The notes under the pieces: model-generated | Told to the model about the DNA's origin: nothing | The model's database searches: none | Seen by the model: only the letters and a program-made list of their open reading frames with translations | Assembly (NCBI GenBank): GCA_032717465.1 | Contig: CM064690.1 | Span: 30,658,153 to 30,722,152 of the forward strand | Length of the DNA: 64,000 nt | Source: Coenobita brevimanus | Taxonomy: Eukaryota; Arthropoda; Malacostraca; Decapoda; Coenobitidae | Reading direction: 5' to 3' | Shown: piece by piece, positions 1 to 11,100 of the stretch | Layout of the letters: each line of letters starts with the position of its first letter | Position numbering within the stretch: the stretch's first letter is position 1 | Translations under genes and position numbers: made by a program

Positions 1-59
1 GGGGGTGACAACGGAGTCACCCCAAAGGGTATGACGGCAATTGAAGTCTCCAAGGAGAA

Positions 60-912
60 GAATCAGAGGAGGAAGGGAAAGAAGTAAGGAGGAAAAGGAA
101 GAAAAATCAAAAAGAATAGGAGAGAAACAGAGAGAGCACAGTGACCAGCAGTGAAGAAAAAGACAGGTGGATGCATGAGGGACAGTGGAAGAAACAGAAA
201 GGGGTTCAAAAGGAACAGTGTTGTGGATAAGAAGAGCAGCAGAAGGAGGAGGAGGAGAATCAACAAAAGTAAAACCTGGAATGGGAACAGGGGAAGTATG
301 GAGAAACATTTCATGAAGAGCTGTAAGCAGAGGATCATTAACGGATATGAGGTATCGTAAGGAAGGATGGACGATGGGACACAAAATGCGTATATTCCAT
401 TGTAGAAGGGCCATAATGAGAAACAGGAATTAGGACTGGGAAGAGGGTGGCAGACGCACATGACGTCATGGCGAGGGTGCCCGGGAGGCATAAAGAGATT
501 GGGGATCGAAAGAATAGGAGAAGAGAAAGAAGAAACAGAAGTCACAGAGGGGGTAAGAGAGAGAGAGCTGGGGGGAGAGGAAGGTTTAGGAGAAGGGGGA
601 GGAAGAGGAGTAGGGGGAAGGGAATATGGAAGTGGATGGATGTCCAGAGAAACAAGGGAAGGCATGGAGGAAGCACGGCGAATGTAGGAGGCAACATCTT
701 GCACGGTCTCTGTATCTGAGGGAGACGAAACAGGATGGGGACACTGACGAGAAGACCCAAGGGTGCTGACAGGTGGATAAGAAAGGGGATGAGGTACTGA
801 GAGTAGAAGTGATGTATAAGGGATGTTTGGGAGGTTGGACAGGATAAGTTGGAGGAATTCCCAGTAGGAGGAGGGTGGGCTGCAAGGGAATAGAAACTTC
901 ATCCTACAGTCC
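60..912. repeat. Purine-rich low-complexity tract
   Basis: Almost entirely A/G on the plus strand for 850 bp with GGA/GAA words. The open frames on either strand are compositional and resemble no protein. Confidence 0.7.
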
Positions 913-958
913 ACTGGGTTTACATTCAGATGAATCCTGGGACCACAAAAACAACAAA
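860..958 (+). repeat. SINE-2 (CAA-tailed) 3' part
   Basis: Contains the family end 'cagtccactgggtt', 'agatgaatcctggg' and an ACAAAAACAACAA tail, shared with seven other copies in the window. Confidence 0.6.
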
Positions 959-1276
959 CCTATATTTAACCCTCCAATCTGATGAGTCTGTCCTAAGCAA
1001 AAAAAAATCATCAGGGGATGACAAGAATAAAAATGAAAAAGACATTCCTGGAATCAATAGGTTAATAATCATAAATGTACAATATGCAGGTTGCTGGTGA
1101 TATTGTATTTAAAATAAGGCAAAATTCATACAAATTTCCTAAGTATACTCTAATGTGATGATGTTCTGGAGCACTACAAAGGGCATTTTTTTGCCGTCAG
1201 GCAATCACATTGGCAAACTACAACTCCAAAGGTTTTGAGAGGTGCCAGTTATCTGCAGGTTTTTGCCATCTGTGGG

Positions 1277-1475
1277 CAAGTATGCTGATGTAGTGCTGCA
1301 GGGATGCCTTCATGTAGTGGCACCAATATAACTAGACAGATCCACTGCTCAATTATACAAATGTCCCTTAGCTCCCTGTCCCCCTGATGGAGAATGATGG
1401 ACTGTGAAGAAATGACAGTTTCAGCTTGAAGTCCACCAGGTTCGCACTCACATGAACCTCAAGCTACAATAAGAA
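1277..1475 (+). repeat. SINE-2 copy
   Basis: Runs from 'tatgctgatgtagtgctg...gccttcatg' to 'catgaacctcaagctacaat'. Same order of motifs as the copies at 41655, 52083 and 53161. Confidence 0.6.
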
Positions 1476-1626
1476 ATTTGTAACATGCCGCCCACAAATA
1501 TGGAAGGCTAATGTAATATGTGGCTACTCTTCCTGATAAGAATTCAATATGAAAGACTTTTATATTCTCTATGGAAACATTTTTAAGTTCACAATTTTCT
1601 CCATAATAAAAGAGATGCTGCTTATA

Positions 1627-2929
1627 CAGGTGACCCCCACTTTACGAAAGCTCACGCTATGAAAATTCGATTTAGTGAAGATCATGGTTTACTACCCAAC
1701 GCTCACCTCACGAACACCAAAATTTGCTTTAACGAATTTTTTTCCGTGGGCAGTTTTAAATTGAGTGTGCTCTCAGTCAGCTGATTCCACCTCAGCACCA
1801 CTAACAGAGAAAACGTGCACCGTTCACTCCTGCCCTTCCATCCAAAACAGTACAGTACCTCGCCACCACACATGCAACATTTGTCATCATGCCACCCAAA
1901 CGTCCTGCTACAGACCCAGGCAGACAAGTGGCCACGTCTGCCAGGAAGAGCCTTACTCTTGAGATGAGTTGTAGACTAAGGGTTAGGGAGTCATAAAATA
2001 CACAAATATTAATTCAGACTGAGCAAAGAGGGGTTAATACAGGTGGATGCGGGAAAAATTGGGGTCCTGGAACCAAACTCCATTTAACCCATGTTACAGT
2101 AATAGTCCTCTCATTCGGCATCTGGTCTTATGGTATTTCTAGTCTTTTGGCAGTTTTCATAAATAGTCCCTTTACGAAAGTTCTCTGCTCTTCCAGCACA
2201 TATGCTAAGCCGATTGGCACGTGTGACAGGATCGCCAGCTCATCGCTGGTATCCGTGCACCCACAGTTGTCAATTTCATGCTGTTGGTGCTAGATCTAGC
2301 ACTTTTCATTTTCATTTAGTGCCAATAAATAGTTGACTTTCTTCTATATCTAGCACATTTTGAAGTCCAATTTAGCATGAAAGTTTGAACAGTTCACCTA
2401 TAGCTTAGGCACTTTAAAGCTGAGCTTAGCACTTCTGAAGATTTCTGCTTGCCATCACTGTATGCGCATTTGGCCATCATGACTCATGAGTATCTGGCTT
2501 TGTGAGTGGGACCTTTAGAATGTTTGGAAACTTTGTTGTGCTATTTTATGGTGTACATATGTAAATACACAAGTTCATGTGTACTGTATTTTATGGTGCA
2601 CATGTAAATACACCTAGGTTAAGGTAAATTCATGTGTATTGTATCATTATGTACATTATATATAAGTTGCCTGTTAAATATTTAGTGCTTAGGGTTGACC
2701 AATAATACTTGCTAGACACTGTGATTGAATTGGTGCCTGACCATGATTGCTAGAAACTTTTTGGCAGGTTTTTCCAATCATTCGGCAGTTTCTGCTCTTT
2801 CAGGTCCTGCTTGGTCCCAAAGATGCCAAATGAGAGGACTTTTATTGTATGATGGGTTCAGACAACAAAATATCACCTAGTGAACGTTTTTTCAGGAACA
2901 TAACCTGTTCGTAAAGTGGGGGCTTCCTG
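1627..2929 (+). mobile_element. Tigger/pogo-like DNA transposon remnant
   Basis: Terminal inverted repeats CAGGTGACCCCCACTTTACG (left) and its near complement at 2908-2929, flanked by TA on both sides (1625-26, 2930-31). At about 1890 the plus strand reads MPPKRPATDPGRQ...KSLTLE, like the amino end of Tigger transposases. The body is mostly replaced by a nested element at 2097-2847. Confidence 0.75.
2097..2847. mobile_element. Nested TIR element inside the Tigger-like copy
   Basis: Ends CAGTAATAGTCCTCTCATTC and its near complement (2821-2847), each flanked by TA. Non-coding, 751 bp, with an internal ~60-bp repeat around 2540-2610. Its TIR differs from that of its host. Confidence 0.7.
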
Positions 2930-2968
2930 TACTTATAAATAGATGTGCCTGTTCCTGTATTTTGTATA

Positions 2969-3045
2969 TCCATCCATCCATCATCCAATCCTACATTGCC
3001 CCAAGAGGAGTGTAGGAGCCCGGGGCTAGGCAGTTGGTCTCGACA
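2969..3045 (-). repeat. SINE-1 3' end fragment
   Basis: ATCC-repeat tail followed by the complement of 'gggctcctacactcctcatg'. A truncated copy of the window's most frequent SINE. Confidence 0.6.
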
Positions 3046-3338
3046 TTGTATATATAAAAATCTGTATCATCTCTTTACATAAGTGTGAGTGAATTATAAC
3101 AATTAATCATTTTTTTTTTAATGTACAAAGTCTTGGGGCCATATATGAATTACGCTAAGCTTAAATTGTGTATAAGATGCTTGTATATACATTCACCTTC
3201 ACTCATACACCTATCAAACACTTAACACATCATGAATTAATCAGTCAACATTCAAGTGACAACAACAAAACACTTGTGAATAACAATGATTGTACATGTG
3301 AAAACCAAAATGAATGTGTCTAACATTGCTTGTGTATA

Positions 3339-4332
3339 CAGTAATCCCCCGTTTATCCAATGCTGAATTACCCACGTGTCATTATCCAGCAAAGCAAAAA
3401 ATCTGACTGAATTAAAGCAGTATCCATTTTTTATTGCATTAACCAAAAATGTGAATGGAAACTGAATTTCTCAGACCATCTGCAACTCCTTGCACCACCC
3501 TAGCACCACCAATGATGCTCGCCAAAACAAAGGCTGCTGCACACAGAGAGCAAGCCAATCAGTGTTGCTGCACTTTAAATCTGTCACAGAATTTGTGGCC
3601 TTCATTGCAATACCACAGTATATATTACCGGGTACTTGCTAATGTGTTGTGTGCATGCCTGTAGCTGATTCTATGGAAAATAATAAAATATTCACATAAC
3701 TATGCATGCAGTAGGTGCCAACCTGTCTACTTTTTGTTACATAACTTACATAGTTAGTGGCCTGCTTTCAGCTCTTCTCATATCAATCTCTGCATTTCCC
3801 TCTCACTTTTAATAAATAACAGAATATTCTTAGTGCCTGTATCTTCTTCTGTGGCAAAATAATATAATATATACCTAAAAAAATGCATGCATTTGGCACC
3901 AGCTTGTCTCCTTTGTGTGTTCCATAACTTATGAGGCTAGTAGCCTCTTTCAACTCTGCTCTAAGCATCTCATTCTCACTTTCAATAAATAATAATATTC
4001 TTAGTGCCTGTAACAGAACAAGTATTCAATGCAGATAAGACAGGCCAGTAGTGGAATATGTAGAGGTACAAAGGAAATGCATTTTTAATCATTAAAATTG
4101 CACTAACATAGCATATGAGTGGTTCTGTAAGAAATATATAATGAATATTTAAAACTGGTCGTCAGCAAATCAATATCGAGACAGGTTCTGCGTACTGACA
4201 GGGAGACCTGTTTAGGGTTTGATAGAGGTCATACCATTAGCAAAGGGGTTAGGAGATAGTTCAGCTTAAAAAAAAAATCCATTAGCTGACAGGGACCTGA
4301 CTGAATTATGACAGATAACTGGGGGATTACCA
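3339..4332. mobile_element. TIR element, Tigger/pogo-like ends
   Basis: Left CAGTAATCCCCCGTTTATCC and right complement near 4309-4332, with TA at both flanks. Two ~170-bp imperfect internal repeats (about 3695-3850 and 3885-4015). No transposase reading frame is left. Confidence 0.65.
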
Positions 4333-4686
4333 TATGAAAAACAAAACAAAAGCATGTACAACAATGCTCATATACATGAAAAACAACTGTATATAACATT
4401 GCTGGTACCAGTATATATGAAAAACAAAATGAGCACAAATACCACTGCTTGTATATATGTAAAACTAAATGAACAAGCACAACATTGCTTGTAAATTTAA
4501 CCCTTGCTATACCAAACCTTGATAACCTGAACTTTACATATAACATATTCACATAAACCAAACTTTACACGATGGCTGACTGTCCAGCCATATTAGCATT
4601 GGTATATAAATACTAATATTTACAATATTTTTCTGTCCTATGGTATATTATTTATTGAAATTTTTTTTTTACATAAACCTATACAG

Positions 4687-5252
4687 CATCATCATCATCA
4701 TCTGGACCTCCTTTCCCACTCTAGGGCATGGTGAGGAGTAGCAATGTCCAGACAGCCCAAAATTGCCCAATCCAATGGGCCACGCTTCCATTCACTCATC
4801 ATTAAAGCCCCCGGAGTCCTGGCTCTATCAGATATGCCAAAAACATTCACCACGTTCTGTAGCTTCACATAATCGTATCCGACAGAGTCAATCCAGACGC
4901 TGCCACATTAAAAAGGGGTGCCAAAAATCCCTGATCATGCACTTCTCCTCACAAAATTCATCCAGTCAGCTCGATCTCCTGTCAGGTCCCTAGCCTCAAC
5001 AATGTCCAACCCTCTCTTCCTCACACATTCATCCACCATATCTCTCCACCTTCTCCTTGGCCTACCTTGCCTCATCCCTCCTTCCAATTCGCTCAGATAT
5101 ACCTTCTTCACCACTCTATTGTTATCCATTCTCTCCACATGACCATACCATCTCAGTACACTCTTTTCAATTCTGGTGTCCACCAACTTCCTCACTCCGC
5201 ATCTTTCACGAATCACCTTATTTTGTATCCTATCCACCTCAAAACACACAAT
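4687..5252 (-). mobile_element. LINE-B 3' end
   Basis: On the minus strand, VIRERCGVRKLVDTRIEKSV and LRWYGHVERMDNNRVVKKVY, the typical end of the reverse transcriptase ORF, then a 3' UTR ending in GATGATGATGATGATG. 5'-truncated. Confidence 0.85.
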
Positions 5253-5461
5253 ATATACTAGTACAGTAGTTGTATCTTCAGTGGCTTTGGAGATTTTGTA
5301 ATATCATCTTAATACTTTCTGCACATTACCTCCGGTGCTGTCTTTATTAATTCTCTAACTCCAGTCATCATCATCATCACCATCATGTTAGTGACACTTT
5401 TTCCTCAAAACTTTATTATGCACATTATAGTTGCTGTCTCTTTAAGTCCCATTTGTATCAT

Positions 5462-5660
5462 CACCATCATCATCATCCCAACCTCTTTTTCCCACCCACA
5501 GAATGGGGTGAGGTAGGGTTCATAAAGCAATGAGACAGAGAGCACAACAGAGGAAGAACTAGCAAATCAACAGTGTGTCCACTGGAATGGGCCACACACT
5601 CATTTGATCATTATTCAAGTACTGTACCTGAAATCCTGACCCTAACTCACATGCCTAACC
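5462..5660 (-). repeat. SINE-3 (GAT-tailed) copy
   Basis: ATCATCATC then 'ccacccacagaatggggtga' on the plus strand. Its 3' ~65 bp are homologous to the LINE-B 3' end. Confidence 0.65.
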
Positions 5661-6240
5661 ATTTGATTGTTATATTTTTTAAAGACTGTTAAATTATCCG
5701 GCCAAAATTGTGAACTTGCCAAAATTATGAATGACTGTACACCAGCTGCACTCAGTTTCAAACACAGAGCTACACCAACTGACAGATATCCATATCCTCT
5801 TTCAGCTCAGTTGACAGCCATGTAAATAGTACTTAGACTGGAGGGCTGATATGATTAGTAACCAAGAAGATTCATTCCTACCTGATAATTAAGGCTCAGT
5901 GAATTTCATACAACCATAACATGGTGTTAAAGTTACTATTCCCTCAAGTGAAAACATATCAACTGTAATCACGATCATGTATTATTTTTTGGTAATTTTT
6001 TGTTATCCATTAAACACTAAGAGCCAGATTCCATCTTTATACACTTTGTTTTATTGGATGACTGCAATTTTCTAATCTGAGGTTGACATTCTATCTGACA
6101 CAGAAGGCTTTGTAGCACCTCTTCCTTAGCAGCGTATCTTGCATATTACACCTTAACATTCTGTTGTATGCTATTTGTATTTCTTTAATATCAGTAGTTT
6201 CCATCAGTAACATACAAAAGGATACTGACATGTAATATGC
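5661..6240. other. Unassigned intergenic DNA
   Basis: AT-rich, with no gene, terminal repeats or recognisable family seen. Confidence 0.5.
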
Positions 6241-6249
6241 ACTATAGAT

Positions 6250-6350
6250 CTATCTATCTATCTATAGCCCGGCGCCCTAATCCCGCAAAGGGTGGCTGCA
6301 GACAAAACGCCTCCAAGTTGCTCTGTCACCCACCATTTGACTACCCTCCC
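6250..6350 (-). mobile_element. LINE-C 3' end fragment
   Basis: TCTATCTATC tail, then 'cgccctaatcccgcaaaggg', the complement of the LINE-C end seen at 46800-46850. Confidence 0.65.
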
Positions 6351-6404
6351 CCCAACTCAATAACAAAAGACCAGATTATTATTATTAGTATCATCATCAT
6401 CATT

Positions 6405-6610
6405 TTAGTGGGTAATTACAGTGCTCCAATCGGATTGACCCGGTGAAGGTTTGTATCCATGGGGTGGTTGGGGTTTATTGCTCACACAATGCCACTCAGG
6501 GATGAGTGAGGCTGGTCACTCTCATCTTAATTGTCAAGACCAACTTGCCTAACCCCAGGCTCCTACACTTCTCATGGGACAACATAGGATTGGATGATGG
6601 ATGGATGGAT
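6405..6610 (+). repeat. SINE-1 copy, tail-to-tail with the next
   Basis: tRNA-like part with 'gtgggtaattac' and 'aaggtttgtatcc' (box A and box B positions), ending in GGATGGATGGAT. Confidence 0.7.
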
Positions 6611-6992
6611 CATCATCATCATCATCATCATCTACTCCTGTGTTGCCCTATGAGGAGCATAGGAGAATGGGGCTAGGCAAGTTGGTCCTGACATTTAAGA
6701 TCAGAGTGACCAGCCTTACTCATCCCTGAATGGCATTATGTGAGCAATGAACCCCAACCATCCCTTGGATGTAAACCTGCACAGGCGCAACCCAATTGGA
6801 GCACCTTAATTACCCAGTAAACCATCAGATGCCATAATTTAGTTATATGGTAACCACCCAGTGTAGTAAATGGTTTCCTGGTGTACAGGAAATTATGTGG
6901 CTTATCACCCAGTGTACAATCACCCATAGGCAGAAGGAAGAGGAAAAAATGAAGGAAAGAAAGACAGAAGAGGAAGGAGAGGAAAGGGTTAT
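6611..6992 (-). repeat. SINE-1 copy, inverted
   Basis: Complementary orientation to the adjoining copy at 6405-6610. Includes the palindrome region near 6867-6892 (one arm decayed) and the purine-rich 5' part. The pair makes a large inverted repeat. Confidence 0.7.
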
Positions 6993-7403
6993 TACTATTA
7001 TTATTATTTATTATTATTATTATAAGTATAATGAAAGCTCTAAATCCAGTCAGAATGTGCATACTGTATAAGTCAACCTCAGCCATCTCTCAGCTGGAAG
7101 TCCCAACACTTATACTGTATTTAAATTTTATACTGTATTTAAATTCTCAGCCAAAGGCCTCACCACTGATATTTAAATTTTCAGCTAAATTACCCACCAC
7201 TTCATGTTTATATTCTCAGGTTAAAAAATGTCCCACTAGCAATAATAAAATTAAGGCCAGACAGAGAAGGATATATGCAGCATAAAATTAAAATGCCATC
7301 AGTGCACATACATTGTGTGCATCAAAACTGTCTAGGAATTTGCAGAACTTTATTAGGCAATTCCCTTTTAATTTACACTACACTTCTTGGGGGGGGGGGA
7401 AGG

Positions 7404-7875
7404 CCTCCCCCCAAAAAAAAGACAATGTAAAGACTGATTGTGGAACAGGTGTTAAGTGATAAACAAAGTCATTCATATTTATACAGCTACATCAAAATCA
7501 ACCTCAATCAGAGCTCCCCATAATTAAATTAGAGGCCTGGTGGAAGAGATTATAAAAAAGGAAAATTTATTGAGATGTAGTATGCAGAAGAAATTGCTTA
7601 TGAAGATGAATTAAGAAATCTCCAAAACCACTTGGAATACCTCCCCCCAAAAAAAAGACAATGTAAAGACTGACTGTGGAACAGGTGTTAAGTGATAAAC
7701 AAAGTCATTCATATTTATACAACTACCTCAAAAATAACCTCAATCAGAGCTCCCCATATTTAAATTAGAGGCCTGGTGGAAGAGATTATAAAAAAGGAAA
7801 CTTTATTAAGATGTAGTATGCAGAAGAAATTGCTTATGAAGATGAATTAAGAAATCTCCAAAACCACTTGGAATA
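7404..7875 (-). repeat. 236-bp tandem duplication carrying the USP8 terminal-exon end
   Basis: Two nearly identical units, 7404-7639 and 7640-7875. Each contains a stretch aligning without gaps to the last codons of USP8 (7506-7553 and 7742-7789). On the minus strand they read FHQASNLNMGSSD then stop, against [13 protein letters not shown] then stop in the real exon. Each unit also carries an AATAAA. A weaker trace of the same exon lies at about 7143-7285. Confidence 0.85.
7802..7807 (-). terminator. Candidate USP8 polyadenylation signal
   Basis: AATAAA on the minus strand about 110 nt past the stop. An equivalent AATAAA lies at 7566-7571 in the neighbouring tandem copy, so the 3' end may have two nearby alternatives. 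No transcript evidence is available. Confidence 0.4.
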
Positions 7876-7918
7876 CAATCCTCATAATTCTGACCGATCT
7901 CCTCTTTACAACTCTTTC

Positions 7919-8126
7919 TCAGCCAAAGCTCCCCATATTTACATTAGAGGCCTGGTAGAAGAGGATATATGCAGCATGTGACCGTACGGCCGTCAGTTCG
8001 TAGACCTCATGATCATCAAACTTGTACCACACTTTCTTGTCCTGGGATTTGCAGAAAGCGGTGTAGTGCCCACCGTCCATTGTACCGTAGTGATTCGACA
8101 CAGCATAGAGGTCGTATTTGGTGTAC
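7919..8126 (-). CDS. USP8: USP8 coding exon 23 (His box and stop)
   Basis: 208 nt, acceptor CCCCAG, stop TGA at 7919-7921. Encodes [20 protein letters not shown], with catalytic His1067 and Asp1084 (WYKFDDHEV), then [18 protein letters not shown]. Pieces of this exon are duplicated upstream (8222-8280) and twice downstream (7506-7553, 7742-7789). Confidence 0.97.
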
Positions 8127-11100
8127 CTGGGGGTTTAAAGTATATTAGAGTACAGTAAACATGCTACAGTACAATACATACTACACTTCAGTACAGTACA
8201 CAATACAGAACATTATGCAATAGCTCCTATCCATTGTACCACAGCAGTGTGATCGTACATGGATGTCGTATTTGGTGTACCTGGGGGGTATAATGTAGGT
8301 TAGAGTGCAGTACACATAATATCACAGTACAACTTCTTCCTGTTCACAAACTTACCACAGATGCAAATTACCTAACACAAAGGAGACAGCCTGGCCTTAA
8401 AAAAAAAAAAAAAAAAAATTACTAATCATTCATATTCATCATCCACCAATAAGCTGTGGGGGAAAGTAGTTTTCATCTTCATTAACCGGACCTCCTTTCC
8501 CAACCCAGGGCAGGGTGACAAGTAGCAACGTCCAGACAGCCTAAATTTGCCCAATTCAATGGGCTACACTTCCATTCATTCGTCATTCAAGCCTATGGAA
8601 TCCTTGCTCAATTGGTAGAGAGGTGGCCTGCAGTCCTAACAGACCCAGGTTCAAATCCTGGCTGGGGCAGGGAACAGTTTAAGGATTTGAATTTCATTAA
8701 ATCAGGCTTTACTGATCTACCAGAAAGACCCGCCGACATGTCGTAAAAGTACCCCCGCTAATACCGATACACTAGTCCTGTATGAGACAGCCCTAGCATT
8801 TATTCAATATGGACGGTGGGTGTTAGCGCCGAAGTGGTGACATGTAGAGGTGTATGGTATGTAGGAGGACTACTGGACCTTGATAGCACGCTGTGAAAGC
8901 CTATGCCCAGAGTCGGACACATAAAAAAAAGATCGGCAAACAAGATTTCACCACATTCTGTAGCTTCACACATACCTATCCGACAGTCAATCCAAATGCC
9001 GTCACATTAAAAAAGGATGCCAAATCCCTGCTTAAGAGCTTCTCCGCACAAAATTCATCCAGCCAGCTCGGTCTCTTGTCAGTCCCTTAGCCTCACCAAC
9101 TTCCATATGTCTCATCCTCACACACCCATCCACCATATCCCTCCACCTTCTTCTTGGCCTACCTCGCCTCCTCCCTCCTTCAAATTCGTTCAGCTATACC
9201 TTTTTCATCACTCTGTTGTCATCCATTCCCTCCTTATGACCAAACCATTTCAGTACACTCTCTTTGATTCTGGTGTCCACAGACTTCCTCACTCCGCATC
9301 TTTCACAAATCACATTATTCTGCATCCTATCCACTCTCTGTACTCCACATACATTCCTCAGCAGTCCCATCTTTACTGCTCTTACTCTTGACTTTTCAAT
9401 TTCGTGGCACACCATAGTCTCACGTCCATATGTAAAAGTTGGCACTAACACTCCTTCATGTAAGCCTCGCGCAGCTGCAACATTCAAGACTCTGTTTTTT
9501 ATCAAGGCCTTCATTGCACCAGCTACTTTCCTTCTGTATGTCACTCTACTTTCCACTTCTTTTGCACATTTTCCTCTCTTTTCTATCACTGTACCCAGGT
9601 ATTTGAACCTTCCCACCAATTCCAGTCTCTCTCCATTCACTGTAACACCACATTGGGAGTAACCTTCTCTCTCACTAACCAGCACTTTATTTAGGCTGTT
9701 GTGCCTGTGTCTGTGAATAAGAGAGTTTGCATATGTCACGCACTGGTTATTCAGTGCATCACACGAGCCAAAGGTGCAGTGCAGCCATGAGGAAATGTTC
9801 ATCACGAATCCCCTGACAGCACTCTGTCCTGGCTTCCATATCTTAGAACCAAACCTCCACACTCATCCTCGTGCCTTGTCGTGGCAAGGCACTGGCTGCC
9901 ACGTGCGAGCATCATCAATTCACTACAAGGGATGGCCTTGCAAGTACAGCTGCTTGCCTGTGGCTGATGGTTTGCTCATTCAGACAGACCAGGGTTATTC
10001 AACAACAACAATTTTTAATTCTTCCCCAAATGAAAAAGAGTATCCTTCCTTCCCATATTCTTTTCTTGTATGCTTCATACTACTAATACATAAAACTAAT
10101 TTATGTACCACTTTTCACTGCCACATCTGTCAGATAAGTGTCTCATGGATGTACCTGAGAGAATACACTACATTTCATTACTGTCCAGTACTCTACTGCA
10201 GAATGCTTTCTACTTTTATTTACAAGCCAAGAGAAATGAAAAAAGAAAAAATGAAATACACATAAAACTCACCTATTCTGAAAACACACATGCTTGGTGA
10301 AGTCCAGATTTTCAAGGGGGAAATCCACAAAGTTCTGCTTCTTCTTCATCAGCACATCATGTTCAAACCTTTGGGGGATCATATATTAGTACTACAAAAA
10401 TTTAACACTACTGCACATACACTTATCTAACTCTGTTAACTGATGCATTTTTTAAGAATCTTTAACTACTGCACATTCACTTATCTAATTCTGTTAACTG
10501 ATGCATTTTTTAAAAATCTATTCTTCTTATGTCCATCTCTAATTGCTGTGTAAACTCTTCCACTTTATCTGAGATAAACTAAAAAATGTAACAAATGTTT
10601 TTATTATCAAACATCTTTTTTTAATGCAAAAAAACAGAGAACTCAAAGCTTAGATTCTGGAAAGCTTCCTTCTTCTGAAGAACTCTGAATAATAATAATT
10701 ATAATCATTATCATCATCAATCACTTATCATCATCCACCATCCAATCCTACATTGCTCCATGAGGAGCATAGGAGCCCAGGGCTAGGCAGTTGGTCCTGA
10801 CATTTAAGACGAGAGTGACCAGCCTCATTTGTCCCTGAGTGGCATTACCTGAGCAGTAAATCCCAACCAGCCCTTGGATATAAACCTGCACTAACTCAAT
10901 CCAATTGGAGCACCTTAATTGCCCACTAAACCACCAGGCACCATAATTTGGTTATATGGTTACCACCTAACATAGTAAATGGTTTCCTGGTGTGCAGGAA
11001 ACCATTTGGCTTGTTATTCAGTGTCGAGTCACATGTTGGCAGAAGGAAAAGGAAAGAATGAAGGAAGGAAAGACAGAAGAGGGAGGACAGAAAGAAGGAA

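Noticed and set aside
63..914. Long open frame on the minus strand (283 codons)
   Set aside because: Pure compositional effect of a purine/pyrimidine-biased tract: Pro/Ser/Leu-rich, no homology, no splice context.
8602..8672. Functional tRNA gene
   Set aside because: Box A and B are present, but the cloverleaf does not close properly and the sequence continues into a SINE body with an A tail.
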